A stretch of DNA of 38,387 nucleotides from Desulfovirgula sp. (GTDB lineage: Bacteria; Bacillota; Desulfotomaculia; Desulfotomaculales; Desulfovirgulaceae). The translations under genes were made by a program, and so were the position numbers. The notes beneath the pieces are model-generated. The model searched no databases. It had not been told where the DNA came from and was given only the letters and a program-made list of their open reading frames with translations. Of the stretch, positions 8,176-16,725 are shown in pieces. Location: the NCBI GenBank assembly GCA_020725525.1, contig DYEX01000117.1, positions 1 through 38,387 of the forward strand, given 5' to 3'. Numbering within the stretch: the first letter of the stretch is position 1; every line of letters starts with the position of its first letter.

Positions 8176-8480
8176 TTGTCAGGGTAAAATCCGTCAGTGA
8201 AAATGTCAGTATGAAGGAGATGGTTACCCTGTCACAGACGCAACTGAAGCGAATGCTGGTTTTGCAGCAGGTTCTGGAAGGTCAGATTTCAACCTTTGAA
8301 GCTGCCCTGGTATTAGGCTTAAGTGAACGTCAGGTATACAGGTTAAAGGCCAAATTCCAGTCGCAGGGGCCTGCTGCCCTGGTCCATGGGAACCGGGGCC
8401 GCAAGCCGGTTCACGCTGTTCCCGGGGAGACCCGGCAGCAGGTCATCCAACTCGCCCAAACAGACCGGAAGAAAGTCAAG
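8176..8480 (+). pseudogene. Truncated ISNCY-family transposase and its left end
   Basis: The reading frame from ATG 8211 gives about 85 residues of the N-terminal helix-turn-helix region of an ISNCY-type transposase. It shows LSQTQLKRMLVLQQVLEG, then LGLSERQVYRLKAKF, then AALVHGNRGRKP. The frame leaves the family at about IQLAQTDR (8465-8475), and the DDE catalytic domain is missing. Upstream, TTGTCAGGGTAAAA, GTCAGTGAAAA and TGTCAGT (8176-8210) look like the terminal repeats typical of this IS group. The rest of the element is replaced by the 3' end of the thioesterase gene on the other strand. The truncation therefore marks a recombination junction at about 8470-8482, the left edge of the catabolic block. 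It cannot move by itself. Confidence 0.82.
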
Positions 8481-8481
8481 A

Positions 8482-8916
8482 CTATTTTGTTGTTAAGCCA
8501 TCAAACTTTTCTACTGCAGCACGGAAGAAATCAGGCACCGGTTCTGCAGTTCGTGCTGTGGGATTATAGTTTACATAAACTGTTTGCCCTTTAAGCACTA
8601 AAACACCTGAATCTTTCTTATAGATCTCAAAGTCCACAGTATAACTTTTATTCCCAATATTAGAAACACGAACCCCTATTTCCAGAACTTCATCAAAAAA
8701 GGCGGGTGCCTTGAATTCGAGGCATGTTTTTACCAGGGCCATATCCATTTTACCTTCCTGGGCCAGTTGCTTGTAATCAAAACCAAGGTAGCGAAAATAT
8801 TCCGTAATAGCCACGTCCAAATAAGTCAAGTAGTGGGCGTTAAAAACAATCCCCTGTGCGTCAACTTCGGAATAGCGAACCCGGAGTTGATGGAAAAAGC
8901 GAAAGTCAGAACGCAT
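8482..8916 (-). CDS. Acyl-CoA thioesterase, YbgC/FcbC hot-dog type
   Basis: A cytoplasmic hydrolase of acyl-CoA thioesters, about 144 residues from the ATG at 8916. The motif [23 protein letters not shown] holds the aspartate and the Gly-Ile-Val-(F/Y)-x-x-(H/Y)-Y signature of 4-hydroxybenzoyl-CoA thioesterase-like proteins. The rest has the usual hot-dog length. The frame is open upstream to 9060, but that part encodes a piece of HemB and not thioesterase. The ATG at 8916 has its own GGGAGGTG 9 bases ahead, so I choose it. It lies after the terminator of the crotonase operon and converges on the IS remnant. A role in releasing CoA from acyl-CoA intermediates of the neighbouring pathway is possible, but the substrate is unknown. 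Confidence 0.85.
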   Translation of the reverse strand: MRSDFRFFHQLRVRYSEVDAQGIVFNAHYLTYLDVAITEYFRYLGFDYKQLAQEGKMDMALVKTCLEFKAPAFFDEVLEIGVRVSNIGNKSYTVDFEIYKKDSGVLVLKGQTVYVNYNPTARTAEPVPDFFRAAVEKFDGLTTK

Positions 8917-8925
8917 AAATTTTGG

Positions 8926-9078
8926 CACCTCCCGGAATGCCTCGCGCTCGTTTTTGGGGGCCATTTGGTAGGAGCGGCGGTCTCCAAACTTGGGTGTAGA
9001 ATCAGCCGCTTCTCGGAAGGGGCCGTAGAAGGCCGAAGCGTATTTAAATGTGTAAGACATGATAGCGGCATTTGGAAT
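8926..9078 (-). pseudogene. hemB: hemB (porphobilinogen synthase) internal fragment
   Basis: In frame with, and upstream of, the thioesterase, the sequence encodes [20 protein letters not shown] followed by [14 protein letters not shown] and NEREAFREV. This is an internal segment of porphobilinogen synthase (HemB), which normally reads like [20 protein letters not shown]...[13 protein letters not shown]. The active-site lysine region and everything before and after are absent. Changes such as MAPKN for the usual MDPAN suggest decay. The final codons (REV) overlap the ribosome-binding site of the thioesterase. The fragment is a scar of recombination and could be translated as a 48-residue N-terminal extension only if the ATG at 9060 is used. 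Confidence 0.88.
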
Positions 9079-9193
9079 TATGCAAACTATAATCCTGCAA
9101 CACGCTCCGCATAACCAGTACCCGATTTCTTCAGAACTGCCGTGGAAAGTTTCGAAAAACTGCCTCAGTAATCACCGTCGGACACCTACCTTT

Positions 9194-9233
9194 AAAAGGG
9201 ATCCGCTCCCTATTTGGAAAGCGGATCCCTTTT
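9194..9233. terminator. Terminator after the crotonase gene
   Basis: AAAAGGGATCCGCT and AGCGGATCCCTTTT form a 14-bp stem with a 12-base loop. It lies 23 bases after the crotonase stop on the minus strand. It also has a T-rich tail on the plus strand, so it may act in both directions. Confidence 0.75.
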
Positions 9234-9255
9234 TACTTCTAAAAGTAGTTGAACC

Positions 9256-10035
9256 TTATACACCTCTAAATTGAGGTGACCGCTTTTCCAGGAAAGCTCT
9301 GGCCCCCTCTTTCTGGTCTTCCGTTGCACAAAGGCTGCCAAAGAGATCTGCCTCTGCTTCCAGCCCTTTGTCCAGCGGCAAATCCAAACCCCGGTTGATG
9401 GCCTCCTTGGCCGCCCGTACAGCCAGCGGGGCTTTACCGTCAATGACAGCCGCCACCCTTAAAGCCTCTTCCAGGGCCCTTCCCTCAGGCACCACCCGAT
9501 CCACCAGCCCGATACGCAGCGCCTCTTCCGCTAAGAGCGTTTCACCGGTAAAGATCAGTTCCCTGGCTTTACCCGGGCCTACCAGGCGCGCCAGGCGCTG
9601 GGTACCACCATAGCCGGGGATCAGTCCCAAATTCACTTCGGGCTGTCCCAGGCGGGCATTGGCTGCCGCTATCCGGATATCACAGGCCATAGCCAGCTCC
9701 AGCCCGCCGCCCAGGGCATAGCCGTTAACGGCCGCAATTACCGGACAGGGGAGGAAAGCCAGTTCCTCGAAAATAACCTGCCCCTCCCTGGCCAGCTCCC
9801 GACCACTGACGGGATCAAGTTCTAGAAAACGGGTGATGTCTGCCCCGGCCACGAAAGATTTCGGCCCATTACCGGTGACGACCACCGCCCGGACGTCACC
9901 TGCTTCTATTTGCTGCCGCAGCTTTTGAACTGCTTCCCTAAGTTCTTTTAATAACGCTGCGCTCAGGGCATTCACTGGCGGGTTATCTAACCGGATAATT
10001 GCCGTTCGTCCTGCATATTCAAGGTGGACAGGCAC
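9256..10035 (-). CDS. Enoyl-CoA hydratase (crotonase)
   Basis: This 259-residue crotonase-fold protein hydrates crotonyl-CoA to 3-hydroxybutyryl-CoA. It has SFVAGADITRFLEL (the oxyanion-hole region, about 61-74), GYALGGGLELAMACDIRIA (about 103-121) and GLIPGYGGTQRLARLVG (about 134-150). These hold the glutamates expected of a hydratase rather than an isomerase-only member. The GTG start at 10035 lies behind GAGGTGA with 6 bases between. It is the last gene of the 4-hydroxybutyryl-CoA operon and is followed by a terminator. The expected substrate is the crotonyl-CoA made by the dehydratase at the head of the operon, although longer chains cannot be excluded. Confidence 0.93.
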   Translation of the reverse strand: MPVHLEYAGRTAIIRLDNPPVNALSAALLKELREAVQKLRQQIEAGDVRAVVVTGNGPKSFVAGADITRFLELDPVSGRELAREGQVIFEELAFLPCPVIAAVNGYALGGGLELAMACDIRIAAANARLGQPEVNLGLIPGYGGTQRLARLVGPGKARELIFTGETLLAEEALRIGLVDRVVPEGRALEEALRVAAVIDGKAPLAVRAAKEAINRGLDLPLDKGLEAEADLFGSLCATEDQKEGARAFLEKRSPQFRGV

Positions 10036-10098
10036 GATTTATCACCTCACAACTCTTCAGTGCAAGGGGTAACCTTTCCCATAAACCGCCCCGGGAGT

Positions 10099-10941
10099 TT
10101 AATAGGTATAAAAGCCCTTACCGGTCTTCCGTCCCAGGTACCCGGCGCGGACGAGCTTTCTCAGTAGAGGACAGGGACGGTACCTGGCATCGCTGAATTC
10201 GGCGTACAGAGTTTCCATCACTGCCAGGCATACATCGATGCCGATCATGTCCGCCAGGGCCAGGGGACCGATGGGGTGGTTGGCACCCAACTTCATGGCC
10301 GTGTCGATATCTTCGGCACTGGCCACACCTTCCATAAGGATGTACGCGGCTTCATTGATCATGGGTACCAGCATGCGGTTCACAATGAACCCGGGTGCCT
10401 CATTAACGGCCACGGCGGTTTTGCCCAGTTTTTCCACCATAGCCTTGATGGTGGCAAAGGTTTCCTCGCTGGTAGCGGACCCCCTGACAACCTCCACCAG
10501 TTGCATGACCGGCGCCGGGTTAAAGAAGTGCATACCGATGACCTTTTCTGGCCGGGAAGTAGCAGCAGCCAGGGCACTAATACTTAAAGCCGAGGTGTTG
10601 CTGGCCAGAATGGCCTCTTTTTTTATGGTACGGTCCAGTTCCCGGAACACGTTTGTCTTTAATTCCAGGTTTTCAATAACCGCTTCTATAACCAGATCAA
10701 CATCTGCCCCGTCAGCCATATTGGTGGTAGTTTTTATTCGCCCCAGAATAGCTTCTTTATCCGCGGCCGTCATCTTCCCCCTTTCCACCTGACGGGCCAG
10801 GTTTTTCTCAATTAGAGACAGGCCCTTTTGTACAAAACGATCTTCCACATCGCACAACACAACGGAAAACCCGGCCTGCGCCACCACCTGGGCTATACCC
10901 GACCCCATGGTGCCGGCTCCCAGAACCAATACCTTCTCCAT
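10099..10941 (-). CDS. 3-hydroxybutyryl-CoA dehydrogenase
   Basis: A 280-residue NAD(P)-dependent enzyme that oxidises 3-hydroxybutyryl-CoA to acetoacetyl-CoA. The Rossmann motif [16 protein letters not shown] begins at residue 5. SNTSALSIS (about 115-123) and [17 protein letters not shown] (about 136-152) carry the catalytic Ser, His and Asn region of the family, and the C-terminal domain ends in [12 protein letters not shown]. The frame is open further upstream, but the ATG at 10941 starts the family-typical [10 protein letters not shown] and has GAGGGGGG ahead. The length matches single-domain clostridial Hbd proteins. It sits between thiolase and crotonase in the operon. Confidence 0.93.
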   Translation of the reverse strand: MEKVLVLGAGTMGSGIAQVVAQAGFSVVLCDVEDRFVQKGLSLIEKNLARQVERGKMTAADKEAILGRIKTTTNMADGADVDLVIEAVIENLELKTNVFRELDRTIKKEAILASNTSALSISALAAATSRPEKVIGMHFFNPAPVMQLVEVVRGSATSEETFATIKAMVEKLGKTAVAVNEAPGFIVNRMLVPMINEAAYILMEGVASAEDIDTAMKLGANHPIGPLALADMIGIDVCLAVMETLYAEFSDARYRPCPLLRKLVRAGYLGRKTGKGFYTY

Positions 10942-10973
10942 GGTAGTTTTTCCCCCCTCTTTTGTTTCTCCCT

Positions 10974-12155
10974 TCAGGCAAGCATTTCGACGACCGTGGC
11001 CATGGCCGGGCCGCCACCCACGCACAGGGAGGCCACCCCGTAGCGTGCGCCCCGGCGGCGCAGTTCGGACAGAAGGGTGACGATAATCCGGACCCCGGTA
11101 CATCCCACCGGATGACCCAGGGCAATACCGGAACCGTTGGCATTTACACGCTCCATGTCCAGCTTCAATTCCCGGTTTACGGCCAGGAATTGAGCAGCAA
11201 AGGCCTCGTTGATCTCAAAGTAGTCGATGTCTTCCAGTTGCAGCCCCGCATACTTCAATGCCCTGGGAATGGCATAGGCCGGCCCGATGCCCATAATCTC
11301 GGGAGCCACACCAAAAGAAGCGGTAGCAATAATTTTTGCCAGGGGCTTTACGCCCAGTTCCCGGGCTTTTGATTCAGCCATCAGGATAAGTGCCGCCGCA
11401 CCGTCGTTGACCCCGCTGGCATTGCCGGCCGTTACGGTTCCCCCCTCTTTGAATACAGGCCGGAGTTTTGAAAGAGCATCCAGGGAAGTGTCTGGCCGGG
11501 GATGTTCGTCGGTGTCTATCACCACAGTTCCCTTCCTGGTCTTGACCTCTACGGGGACGATTTCCTCTTTAAATTTTCCTTCCCGGATGGCGGCTACGGC
11601 GCGCTGGTGGCTCAACAGGGCCAGTTCGTCCTGTTCCTGGCGGGTGATACCGTATCTTTCCGCCAGATTCTCCGCGGTCACCCCCATATGGTAACCGTGA
11701 AACGCATCATGCAGCGCATCGTATAGCAGGGCATCCTCTACGCGCCCGGGGCCCATCCGGTATCCCGTGCGCGCCCCCATCAGCAGGTAAGGCACCTGGG
11801 ACATGCTTTCCATACCCACTGCCAGGCTAATGCTGGATTTCCCGAGCATAATCTGCTGGGCCGCAACCTCCACCGCACGCATACCGGAGGCACACTGCTG
11901 TTCCACGGTAACCGCAGCGGCCTCCACCGGGATCCCGCACTTTAACTGCACCTGCCGGGCCGGGTTGCCCTTCACGCCTTCCTTGTACACCATCCCGGCC
12001 ACTACATCCTCCACCTGTTCGGGGCTAACCCCGGCACGCTCCATGGCCGCCCGGGCTGCGATTATCCCCAGATCTACCGCCGAGACATCTTTCAAGCTAC
12101 CCAGAAAATCACCAATGGGGGTCCGGGCCGCACCTGCAATGACGACACTTTCCAC
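10974..12155 (-). CDS. Acetyl-CoA acetyltransferase (thiolase)
   Basis: This 393-residue thiolase cleaves acetoacetyl-CoA with CoA to two acetyl-CoA (or runs in reverse). The catalytic residues are present: Cys88 in [12 protein letters not shown], His348 in [10 protein letters not shown], and Cys378 in LCVGGG. Length and spacing are those of the degradative/biosynthetic thiolase family. The variant GHPVGCTG replaces the commoner GHPIGASG; it occurs among acetyl-CoA acetyltransferases and keeps the histidine. It is separated from the upstream MFS gene by about 130 bases containing a stem-loop, and is followed closely by the 3-hydroxybutyryl-CoA dehydrogenase gene. It is the terminal step of the C4 acid oxidation encoded here. 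Confidence 0.93.
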   Translation of the reverse strand: MESVVIAGAARTPIGDFLGSLKDVSAVDLGIIAARAAMERAGVSPEQVEDVVAGMVYKEGVKGNPARQVQLKCGIPVEAAAVTVEQQCASGMRAVEVAAQQIMLGKSSISLAVGMESMSQVPYLLMGARTGYRMGPGRVEDALLYDALHDAFHGYHMGVTAENLAERYGITRQEQDELALLSHQRAVAAIREGKFKEEIVPVEVKTRKGTVVIDTDEHPRPDTSLDALSKLRPVFKEGGTVTAGNASGVNDGAAALILMAESKARELGVKPLAKIIATASFGVAPEIMGIGPAYAIPRALKYAGLQLEDIDYFEINEAFAAQFLAVNRELKLDMERVNANGSGIALGHPVGCTGVRIIVTLLSELRRRGARYGVASLCVGGGPAMATVVEMLA

Positions 12156-12238
12156 TGCTTACCCTCCTTGTATACTGACAGAATTTCTTTTAAGGCAATC
12201 TTGTCCTGCCGGCTTTACACCTGGAACGGGTAAATGAC

Positions 12239-12272
12239 GGCGGGGTGATGACTTTTAGCGTCATCACCCGCC
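12239..12272 (-). other. Intercistronic stem-loop between MFS and thiolase genes
   Basis: On the minus strand GGCGGGTGATGAC and GTCATCACCCCGCC pair over 13 bp with one bulged base and a 7-base loop. It starts 16 bases after the MFS stop. No T-run follows, so it is more likely an mRNA-processing or stabilising element, or a partial terminator, than a full terminator. Confidence 0.55.
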
Positions 12273-12288
12273 ATGCGTCGTACATTAC

Positions 12289-13614
12289 TTATGCCTTTAC
12301 TGTGGATTCGGATTTCGGCAGGGTAGCGGTCAGCGGTTTTTCACTCAGGAAAAGGGTAAGCACGGCAGCAATCACGGCCATGGCCGAAAAGAAGATAAAC
12401 ACGTTAGTGTAAGAAGCCCCTCCGCCAGCCTTCTCCACCACCAGATAACCGGCAATGAGCGGAGCCACAAAGGAACCGAACTGGCCAAACCCGTTAGAAA
12501 TTCCTACCGCACTGCCCACAACCTCCCGCGGATAACGGATCTGCGGATAGGCGTAAACCGCCCCGAAGCTCAGGTTTACAAAGAATCCCATCAGGGCCAG
12601 CATGGCCACGATCATGGATACGTTTCCTTTGGGAATCATCCCAATGTACAACAGAACCGGAATACTTACAAGATAGGAGATTAGCAGTACAGGACGGGTC
12701 TTGTTCTTAAATACATTATCGGTGAGCCAGCCGCCCAGAATCATGGCCACAAAGGCTACGGCATAGGGCAGGGAAACCAGGGCACCCATAGTTTTCAGGC
12801 TAAAACCATGCTGTTCATAAAGGAAGGAGGAAATCCATGTGGTGCTGCCCCAGTAAATGGCCAGGTTCATGAACAGGACAATGCAGTACATCCAGAAGTA
12901 CACGTCCCTGGCCACAACAGTCAGCCCACCTTTGGAACTTCCCTTTGCGGGCTCCGACACCACACCAGCTTCAATGTAGTCGGCCTCCGCCTGGGTCATC
13001 CGGCCCCGCCTGACCATTTCTTCCGGCTTATCAGCCACAAAGTACCAGAGCAACAGGATACCGATAATCCCCGGAACGGCCAGCCAGAAGAACACCGGTC
13101 GCCAGCTCCCGTAAACGGCAGCCAGCCATGTGATGATAATCGGAACGATAGCAGGCCCCACAGCCCACGAAGTGGAAAAGAATCCAGCTGCCCGTCCTTT
13201 TTCCTCTTTAGGAAACCAGTTGGCAATGGCTTTATGAGAAGGAGAGAAATGGTGACCTTCGAAGAAACCCAGTCCTAATCGTACAAGGATGAAGTGGGTG
13301 AAATTGCGAATGAACCCCGTGACAAAGGTAACGGCTGTGAAAGTAGTGATAGCAATATACATTACCTTCTTCGGTCCAATGCGGTCGGCAAGCCACCCGC
13401 CGGTAAACTGAGCAATCGCATAGGCGAAGAAAAACAGGGATGCACCAAGACCGGCCTGGGCAGCTGTGAGTCCCAGGTCGCTCCGGATAAGTGGCAGAAA
13501 CGTCAGTACCGCAATACGGTCAAAGTAGTTAATAATATAGACAAGCCAAAGGACGATAAGTACTATCCACCGGTACCGGGATACCTTGCCCAAAACATTT
13601 TTTGCGGTTTCCAC
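12289..13614 (-). CDS. MFS transporter, anion:cation symporter-like
   Basis: A 441-residue inner-membrane carrier with about 12 transmembrane segments. The N-terminal signature YIINYFDRIAVLTFLPLI, then FFFAYAIAQFTGGWLADRIGPKK, resembles the ACS (anion:cation symporter) family, whose members take up organic anions such as hexuronates, phthalate or tartrate. The frame is open to 13689, but I choose the GTG at 13614 because GGAGG (13624-13628) lies 9 bases ahead and the longer form would add a non-conserved polar leader. Its position in the operon suggests uptake of the acid that feeds the pathway, for example 4-hydroxybutyrate or crotonate. The substrate is inferred from context only. Confidence 0.85.
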   Translation of the reverse strand: METAKNVLGKVSRYRWIVLIVLWLVYIINYFDRIAVLTFLPLIRSDLGLTAAQAGLGASLFFFAYAIAQFTGGWLADRIGPKKVMYIAITTFTAVTFVTGFIRNFTHFILVRLGLGFFEGHHFSPSHKAIANWFPKEEKGRAAGFFSTSWAVGPAIVPIIITWLAAVYGSWRPVFFWLAVPGIIGILLLWYFVADKPEEMVRRGRMTQAEADYIEAGVVSEPAKGSSKGGLTVVARDVYFWMYCIVLFMNLAIYWGSTTWISSFLYEQHGFSLKTMGALVSLPYAVAFVAMILGGWLTDNVFKNKTRPVLLISYLVSIPVLLYIGMIPKGNVSMIVAMLALMGFFVNLSFGAVYAYPQIRYPREVVGSAVGISNGFGQFGSFVAPLIAGYLVVEKAGGGASYTNVFIFFSAMAVIAAVLTLFLSEKPLTATLPKSESTVKA

Positions 13615-13673
13615 AGGCTTAAACCTCCTTTGTTGCTGGATGAATAATGGCAACATTCTGAATCTGTTTTTTG

Positions 13674-14438
13674 TTACTGGGCCGTCCACCCCCCGTCAAT
13701 GACCAGGCACTGGCCAGTCATATAACTGGCGGCATCCGAGGCCAGGAAGACTACAGCTCCTACCATGTCTTCAACCTGTCCCAGGCGGCGCATCGGAATA
13801 TTCTTGATAAGATGGTTATAAATTTTTTCATTCTTGAGGTCAGCCTCATTCATCGGGGTGAGAACATAACCTGGACAAAGGGCATTGACACTGATGTTGT
13901 ATTTGGCCCATTCCAGTGCCAGTGCCCTGGTCATCTGGATGACACCACCCTTGGCCACGCAGTAAGGCAGCACCTGGCGTTCGCCCACCAGTCCGAGGAT
14001 GGAGGCCACGTTGATGATTCGACCGCCGCCCTGCTTGATCATCTGCCGGCCCACGGCCTGGGCCATAAAAAAGACCGCCCGCTGGTCAAGGGCCACCACC
14101 CGATCAAAATCCGCTTCCGTCAGGTCTTCTGCCCTCTTCGTAATGGCAGTACCGGCGTTGTTCACCAGGATATCAATCCTACCATATTCCGCCACGGTCC
14201 TTTCCACCAGTCTCTGCACCTGATCATTTTGGGTTACATCGGTGGCGACACCTGTAGCCCGGCGGCCCATGCCACGAATTTCATCGGCCACACGGTCGCA
14301 ATCGGCCTGATTCCGGCTGACTATAACCAGATCCGCTCCGGCCCCGGCCAGCGCCAGAGCAATACCATAGCCAATCCCCCTGGTGGATCCCGTAACCAGG
14401 GCCACTCTACCGTTTAAACCAAACGTGGGAAATTTCAT
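13674..14438 (-). CDS. Short-chain dehydrogenase/reductase
   Basis: A 254-residue classical SDR with the NAD(P)-binding motif TGSTRGIGYGIALALAGAGA (about 16-35), NNAG (about 92-95), and the catalytic Ser (NVASILG) and Tyr-x-x-x-Lys (YCVAK). The typical CPGYVLTPM segment also follows. The likely reaction is oxidation or reduction of a secondary alcohol/ketone. Within this operon it may act on a hydroxy acid precursor or on free 3-hydroxybutyrate, but the exact substrate cannot be read from the sequence. It resembles FabG-like proteins, and a fatty-acid role is unlikely from context. The start ATG at 14438 has GAGGAAGAGGGG just ahead. Confidence 0.85.
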   Translation of the reverse strand: MKFPTFGLNGRVALVTGSTRGIGYGIALALAGAGADLVIVSRNQADCDRVADEIRGMGRRATGVATDVTQNDQVQRLVERTVAEYGRIDILVNNAGTAITKRAEDLTEADFDRVVALDQRAVFFMAQAVGRQMIKQGGGRIINVASILGLVGERQVLPYCVAKGGVIQMTRALALEWAKYNISVNALCPGYVLTPMNEADLKNEKIYNHLIKNIPMRRLGQVEDMVGAVVFLASDAASYMTGQCLVIDGGWTAQ

Positions 14439-14579
14439 GCCCCTCTTCCTCTCTCAAGGTATAATCAACGATGCACAAAAGAATCTCCCATCAATTCATC
14501 ATACACGTACTTCCCACCCGCACATTAAACTTAACCGGTGCCTGAGTAGAAAGTACCCACTGAAGGCCCGCCGGGCCAA

Positions 14580-15446
14580 TTAAAAGAGCTGCTGCAGTTC
14601 CTCCAGGGAACCTTCCAGAAGTTGAATGTAGCTCTCGAAGGTAAGGTTTTTGAGGCCGTTGTTGGTATAGATACCGGCCCGGTCTATAATGCGAATGATG
14701 CGCAACTGTTCCTCAGTGGGAGGAGGCGTAACTTTGACCTCCGGAGCTACCTTAAGATCCCAGGAAACATTGGCCCGCACCTCTTCCACGCTCACTCCGG
14801 GGTGGACGCTGTCCAGATAGGCCTCCCTGGTCTCCGGATCAAACCGGAAGATGCATTTATTGGTAATGATGGCCACCGGACCTCCACCCGGCAGACCTGC
14901 TTTTTTACGGGAATCGTACCCGTTCAGGTACCCGGGAGAGGTGATGTAATCGACCCGCTCCAGGAAGCGTCTCTTTTCCAGGGGGATGGTGATGACGGTC
15001 CGGCGGGCAGAGCTCGCAATGTCGTTGGCCCCGCCGCTTCCCGGCAACCTGGAGGCAGGATGGTAGTAATCCCCACTGCCAAAAATGGCCGTGCTATTCA
15101 AGTTACCATATTTATCCACCTGGGCACCACCGACCATCCCCACATCAAAGTAACCCCGTTGCTGGTCGGCAAAGAGCCGCCATAATGAGGTGGTGCAAAT
15201 GGCATTTTCCACACATGCGTTATCCCCAATACCCAGCACTATACGGTAAGGCATGGGGCCGACGCTTCCTGACTCCATGGCCATGATAAGATTTGGTGCG
15301 TGGGTGAGTTTGGCCACCAGGGCCCCCAACAGGGGCACCCCCACACCGACGAACACCACGTCGCCGTCTCGAAGCTCCCGGGCAGCTGCCGCCACCAGCA
15401 GTTCCGGCAGATTATAATCCCGGGCGAAATTTTGATTCTCTGCCAT
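14580..15446 (-). CDS. CoA-transferase beta subunit (GctB-like)
   Basis: A 288-residue class I CoA-transferase subunit. MAMESGSVG places a glutamate at residue 58 in the position of the catalytic Glu that forms the glutamyl-CoA thioester in the beta subunits of this family. The GYFDVGMVGGAQVDKYGNLN and GSGGANDIASSA stretches are family hallmarks. Closest resemblance is to glutaconate CoA-transferase subunit B and related uncharacterised pairs. Paired with the alpha subunit directly upstream (11 bases apart), it would transfer CoA from acetyl-CoA or another donor to the acid entering the pathway. In this operon that would most simply be 4-hydroxybutyrate. The ATG lies behind AGGGGGG. Confidence 0.87.
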   Translation of the reverse strand: MAENQNFARDYNLPELLVAAAARELRDGDVVFVGVGVPLLGALVAKLTHAPNLIMAMESGSVGPMPYRIVLGIGDNACVENAICTTSLWRLFADQQRGYFDVGMVGGAQVDKYGNLNSTAIFGSGDYYHPASRLPGSGGANDIASSARRTVITIPLEKRRFLERVDYITSPGYLNGYDSRKKAGLPGGGPVAIITNKCIFRFDPETREAYLDSVHPGVSVEEVRANVSWDLKVAPEVKVTPPPTEEQLRIIRIIDRAGIYTNNGLKNLTFESYIQLLEGSLEELQQLF

Positions 15447-15457
15447 TCTGTTCCCCC

Positions 15458-16387
15458 CTAGCAGCTGATGTGGGTAAACCTTCTTTCAACGCGCCGCAAC
15501 CTTTCCAATCTATCCCAGCCCACTTTTGCCAGATACCCCTCCCAGCTGTCCACACCAAAACACCACTCATCCATCCACCTTTCAAAACCCTCGCGGGTCC
15601 GGAAGGCGGTCAACTGCTGTATATGAAAGGGTATATCATAGGCATAATAATAAGGCATGTTCCAGGGATGACAGGCAAAGGGCACTTCCGCCACGGCATC
15701 CACGGTATACTCCGGTGCAATGGTTAGATTGGGATGACGGCGCACCTCATCAGTAGAAACTATTTCCTCGCAGGTAATAATGACTTTTTTTGCCGCCCTT
15801 ACCAGATTCTCGGCATTGGAGGAGAAACCAAACATCTGGGCGTTACCCCTTTTATCAGACCGGCTGACGTGGACGATGGCTACATCCGGTCTGGCTGCCG
15901 GTACCAGGGCCACCGTTTCTCCCGTGTAGGGATCATCCATGGTTTTAATTCGCGCATTGTACTTCGGCAGATCTGAACCCAGCAAGGATTTGGTAGGCAA
16001 AAAGGGTACGTTCATGGCCCCCGCCAAAAACCTCAAGCCGATGGTAAAATTCGAATAATCCTCCACCTCTATGGGGTGTGGAATTCCCTGTTCCACGGCC
16101 CGCCGGAAATTGTGGGCCAAACCTGCCACAGCGTAGGAGCACCATGCAATCTCCATCCGTTTTAAGACTCCCGCCCCCACCAGCAGGTCTCCAGCCTCGC
16201 AGGGACTGTCCCCAATGAGGGTAAGATTTCTCTTTCCCTGTCTTATGATTTCGTAGGCATGGGCTACGCACTGGATGCCACCCATCCCGCCAAAGGCAAT
16301 AGTATCTCCATCTTTTACGAAAGTAGCGATGGCTTCCTTCAGGGTCATACGTTTATCCGTTTTCTTCCTGGTGTTCACAAATTCCAT
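15458..16387 (-). CDS. CoA-transferase alpha subunit (GctA-like)
   Basis: A 309-residue class I CoA-transferase subunit. The N-terminal TLKEAIATFVKDGDTIAFGG and GGIQCVAHAYEIIRQGKRNL, and the later HVSRSDKRGNAQMFGFS, are typical of the alpha chain (GctA-like). It carries no catalytic glutamate of its own and needs the beta subunit encoded next. AAAGGAGG lies 7 bases ahead of the ATG at 16387 and overlaps the end of the preceding small gene, so translation is coupled. In Clostridium aminobutyricum the matching step (AbfT) is done by a single-chain enzyme. Here a two-subunit pair of the glutaconate type stands in the same place. Confidence 0.87.
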   Translation of the reverse strand: MEFVNTRKKTDKRMTLKEAIATFVKDGDTIAFGGMGGIQCVAHAYEIIRQGKRNLTLIGDSPCEAGDLLVGAGVLKRMEIAWCSYAVAGLAHNFRRAVEQGIPHPIEVEDYSNFTIGLRFLAGAMNVPFLPTKSLLGSDLPKYNARIKTMDDPYTGETVALVPAARPDVAIVHVSRSDKRGNAQMFGFSSNAENLVRAAKKVIITCEEIVSTDEVRRHPNLTIAPEYTVDAVAEVPFACHPWNMPYYYAYDIPFHIQQLTAFRTREGFERWMDEWCFGVDSWEGYLAKVGWDRLERLRRVERRFTHISC

Positions 16388-16390
16388 TCC

Positions 16391-16720
16391 CTATCCTCCT
16401 TTCCTGGTACCGAAGACTTTAAGCCCCTCATCCAGACAAGCCTCCAGCAAATTTTCCGCCGGGTGACCGGCTGGTACGTACCATTCCCGCACTTCACCGG
16501 CGGCAATCTCTATGCGGGGGCCGTTAAAGGGCGGCCGGGTGGCACAGTCGGACGGGCAGGCACTTACCACCAGCAGGACGTCATAGGTCCGGTCATTCCA
16601 GGGAACCACCTTCAGTTCCGGAAGCCGGCTCTGTAATTTACGCACCAGAGCCGGGCCGTCCTCCTGCGGGTTGCAGTGCCCGCAGTACTTTACACCGGCC
16701 GTCAGCTTCCTTTCTGCCAA
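16391..16720 (-). CDS. Small cysteine-containing protein of unknown function
   Basis: I do not recognise a named family. The product is up to 109 residues, soluble, with two conserved-looking cysteine clusters: VKYCGHCNPQEDGPALVRKL near the start, and VVSACPSDCATRPPF at about 52-66. A hydrophobic alpha/beta pattern (VLLVVSACP, AENLLEACLDEGL) suggests a thioredoxin- or ferredoxin-like fold, but this is a guess. The frame begins with TTG at 16720. A GTG at 16693, behind AAAGGAAG, is an alternative start and would begin directly at VKYCGHC. It is packed between the 4-hydroxybutyryl-CoA dehydratase gene (5 bases away) and the CoA-transferase alpha gene (3 bases), so it is a genuine member of the operon. 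Confidence 0.75.
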   Translation of the reverse strand: MAERKLTAGVKYCGHCNPQEDGPALVRKLQSRLPELKVVPWNDRTYDVLLVVSACPSDCATRPPFNGPRIEIAAGEVREWYVPAGHPAENLLEACLDEGLKVFGTRKGG

Positions 16721-16725
16721 GGGGA

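Noticed and set aside
9058-9060. ATG at 9060 as the true start of the thioesterase
   Set aside because: The extra 48 residues are HemB, while the ATG at 8916 has a good ribosome-binding site at the right distance.
12190-12225. A second sigma-54-like promoter before the thiolase gene (GGCAGG...TTGCC on the minus strand)
   Set aside because: The GG-GC spacing is 12 instead of 10 bases and the -24 element lacks TGGCAC, so the fit is by chance.
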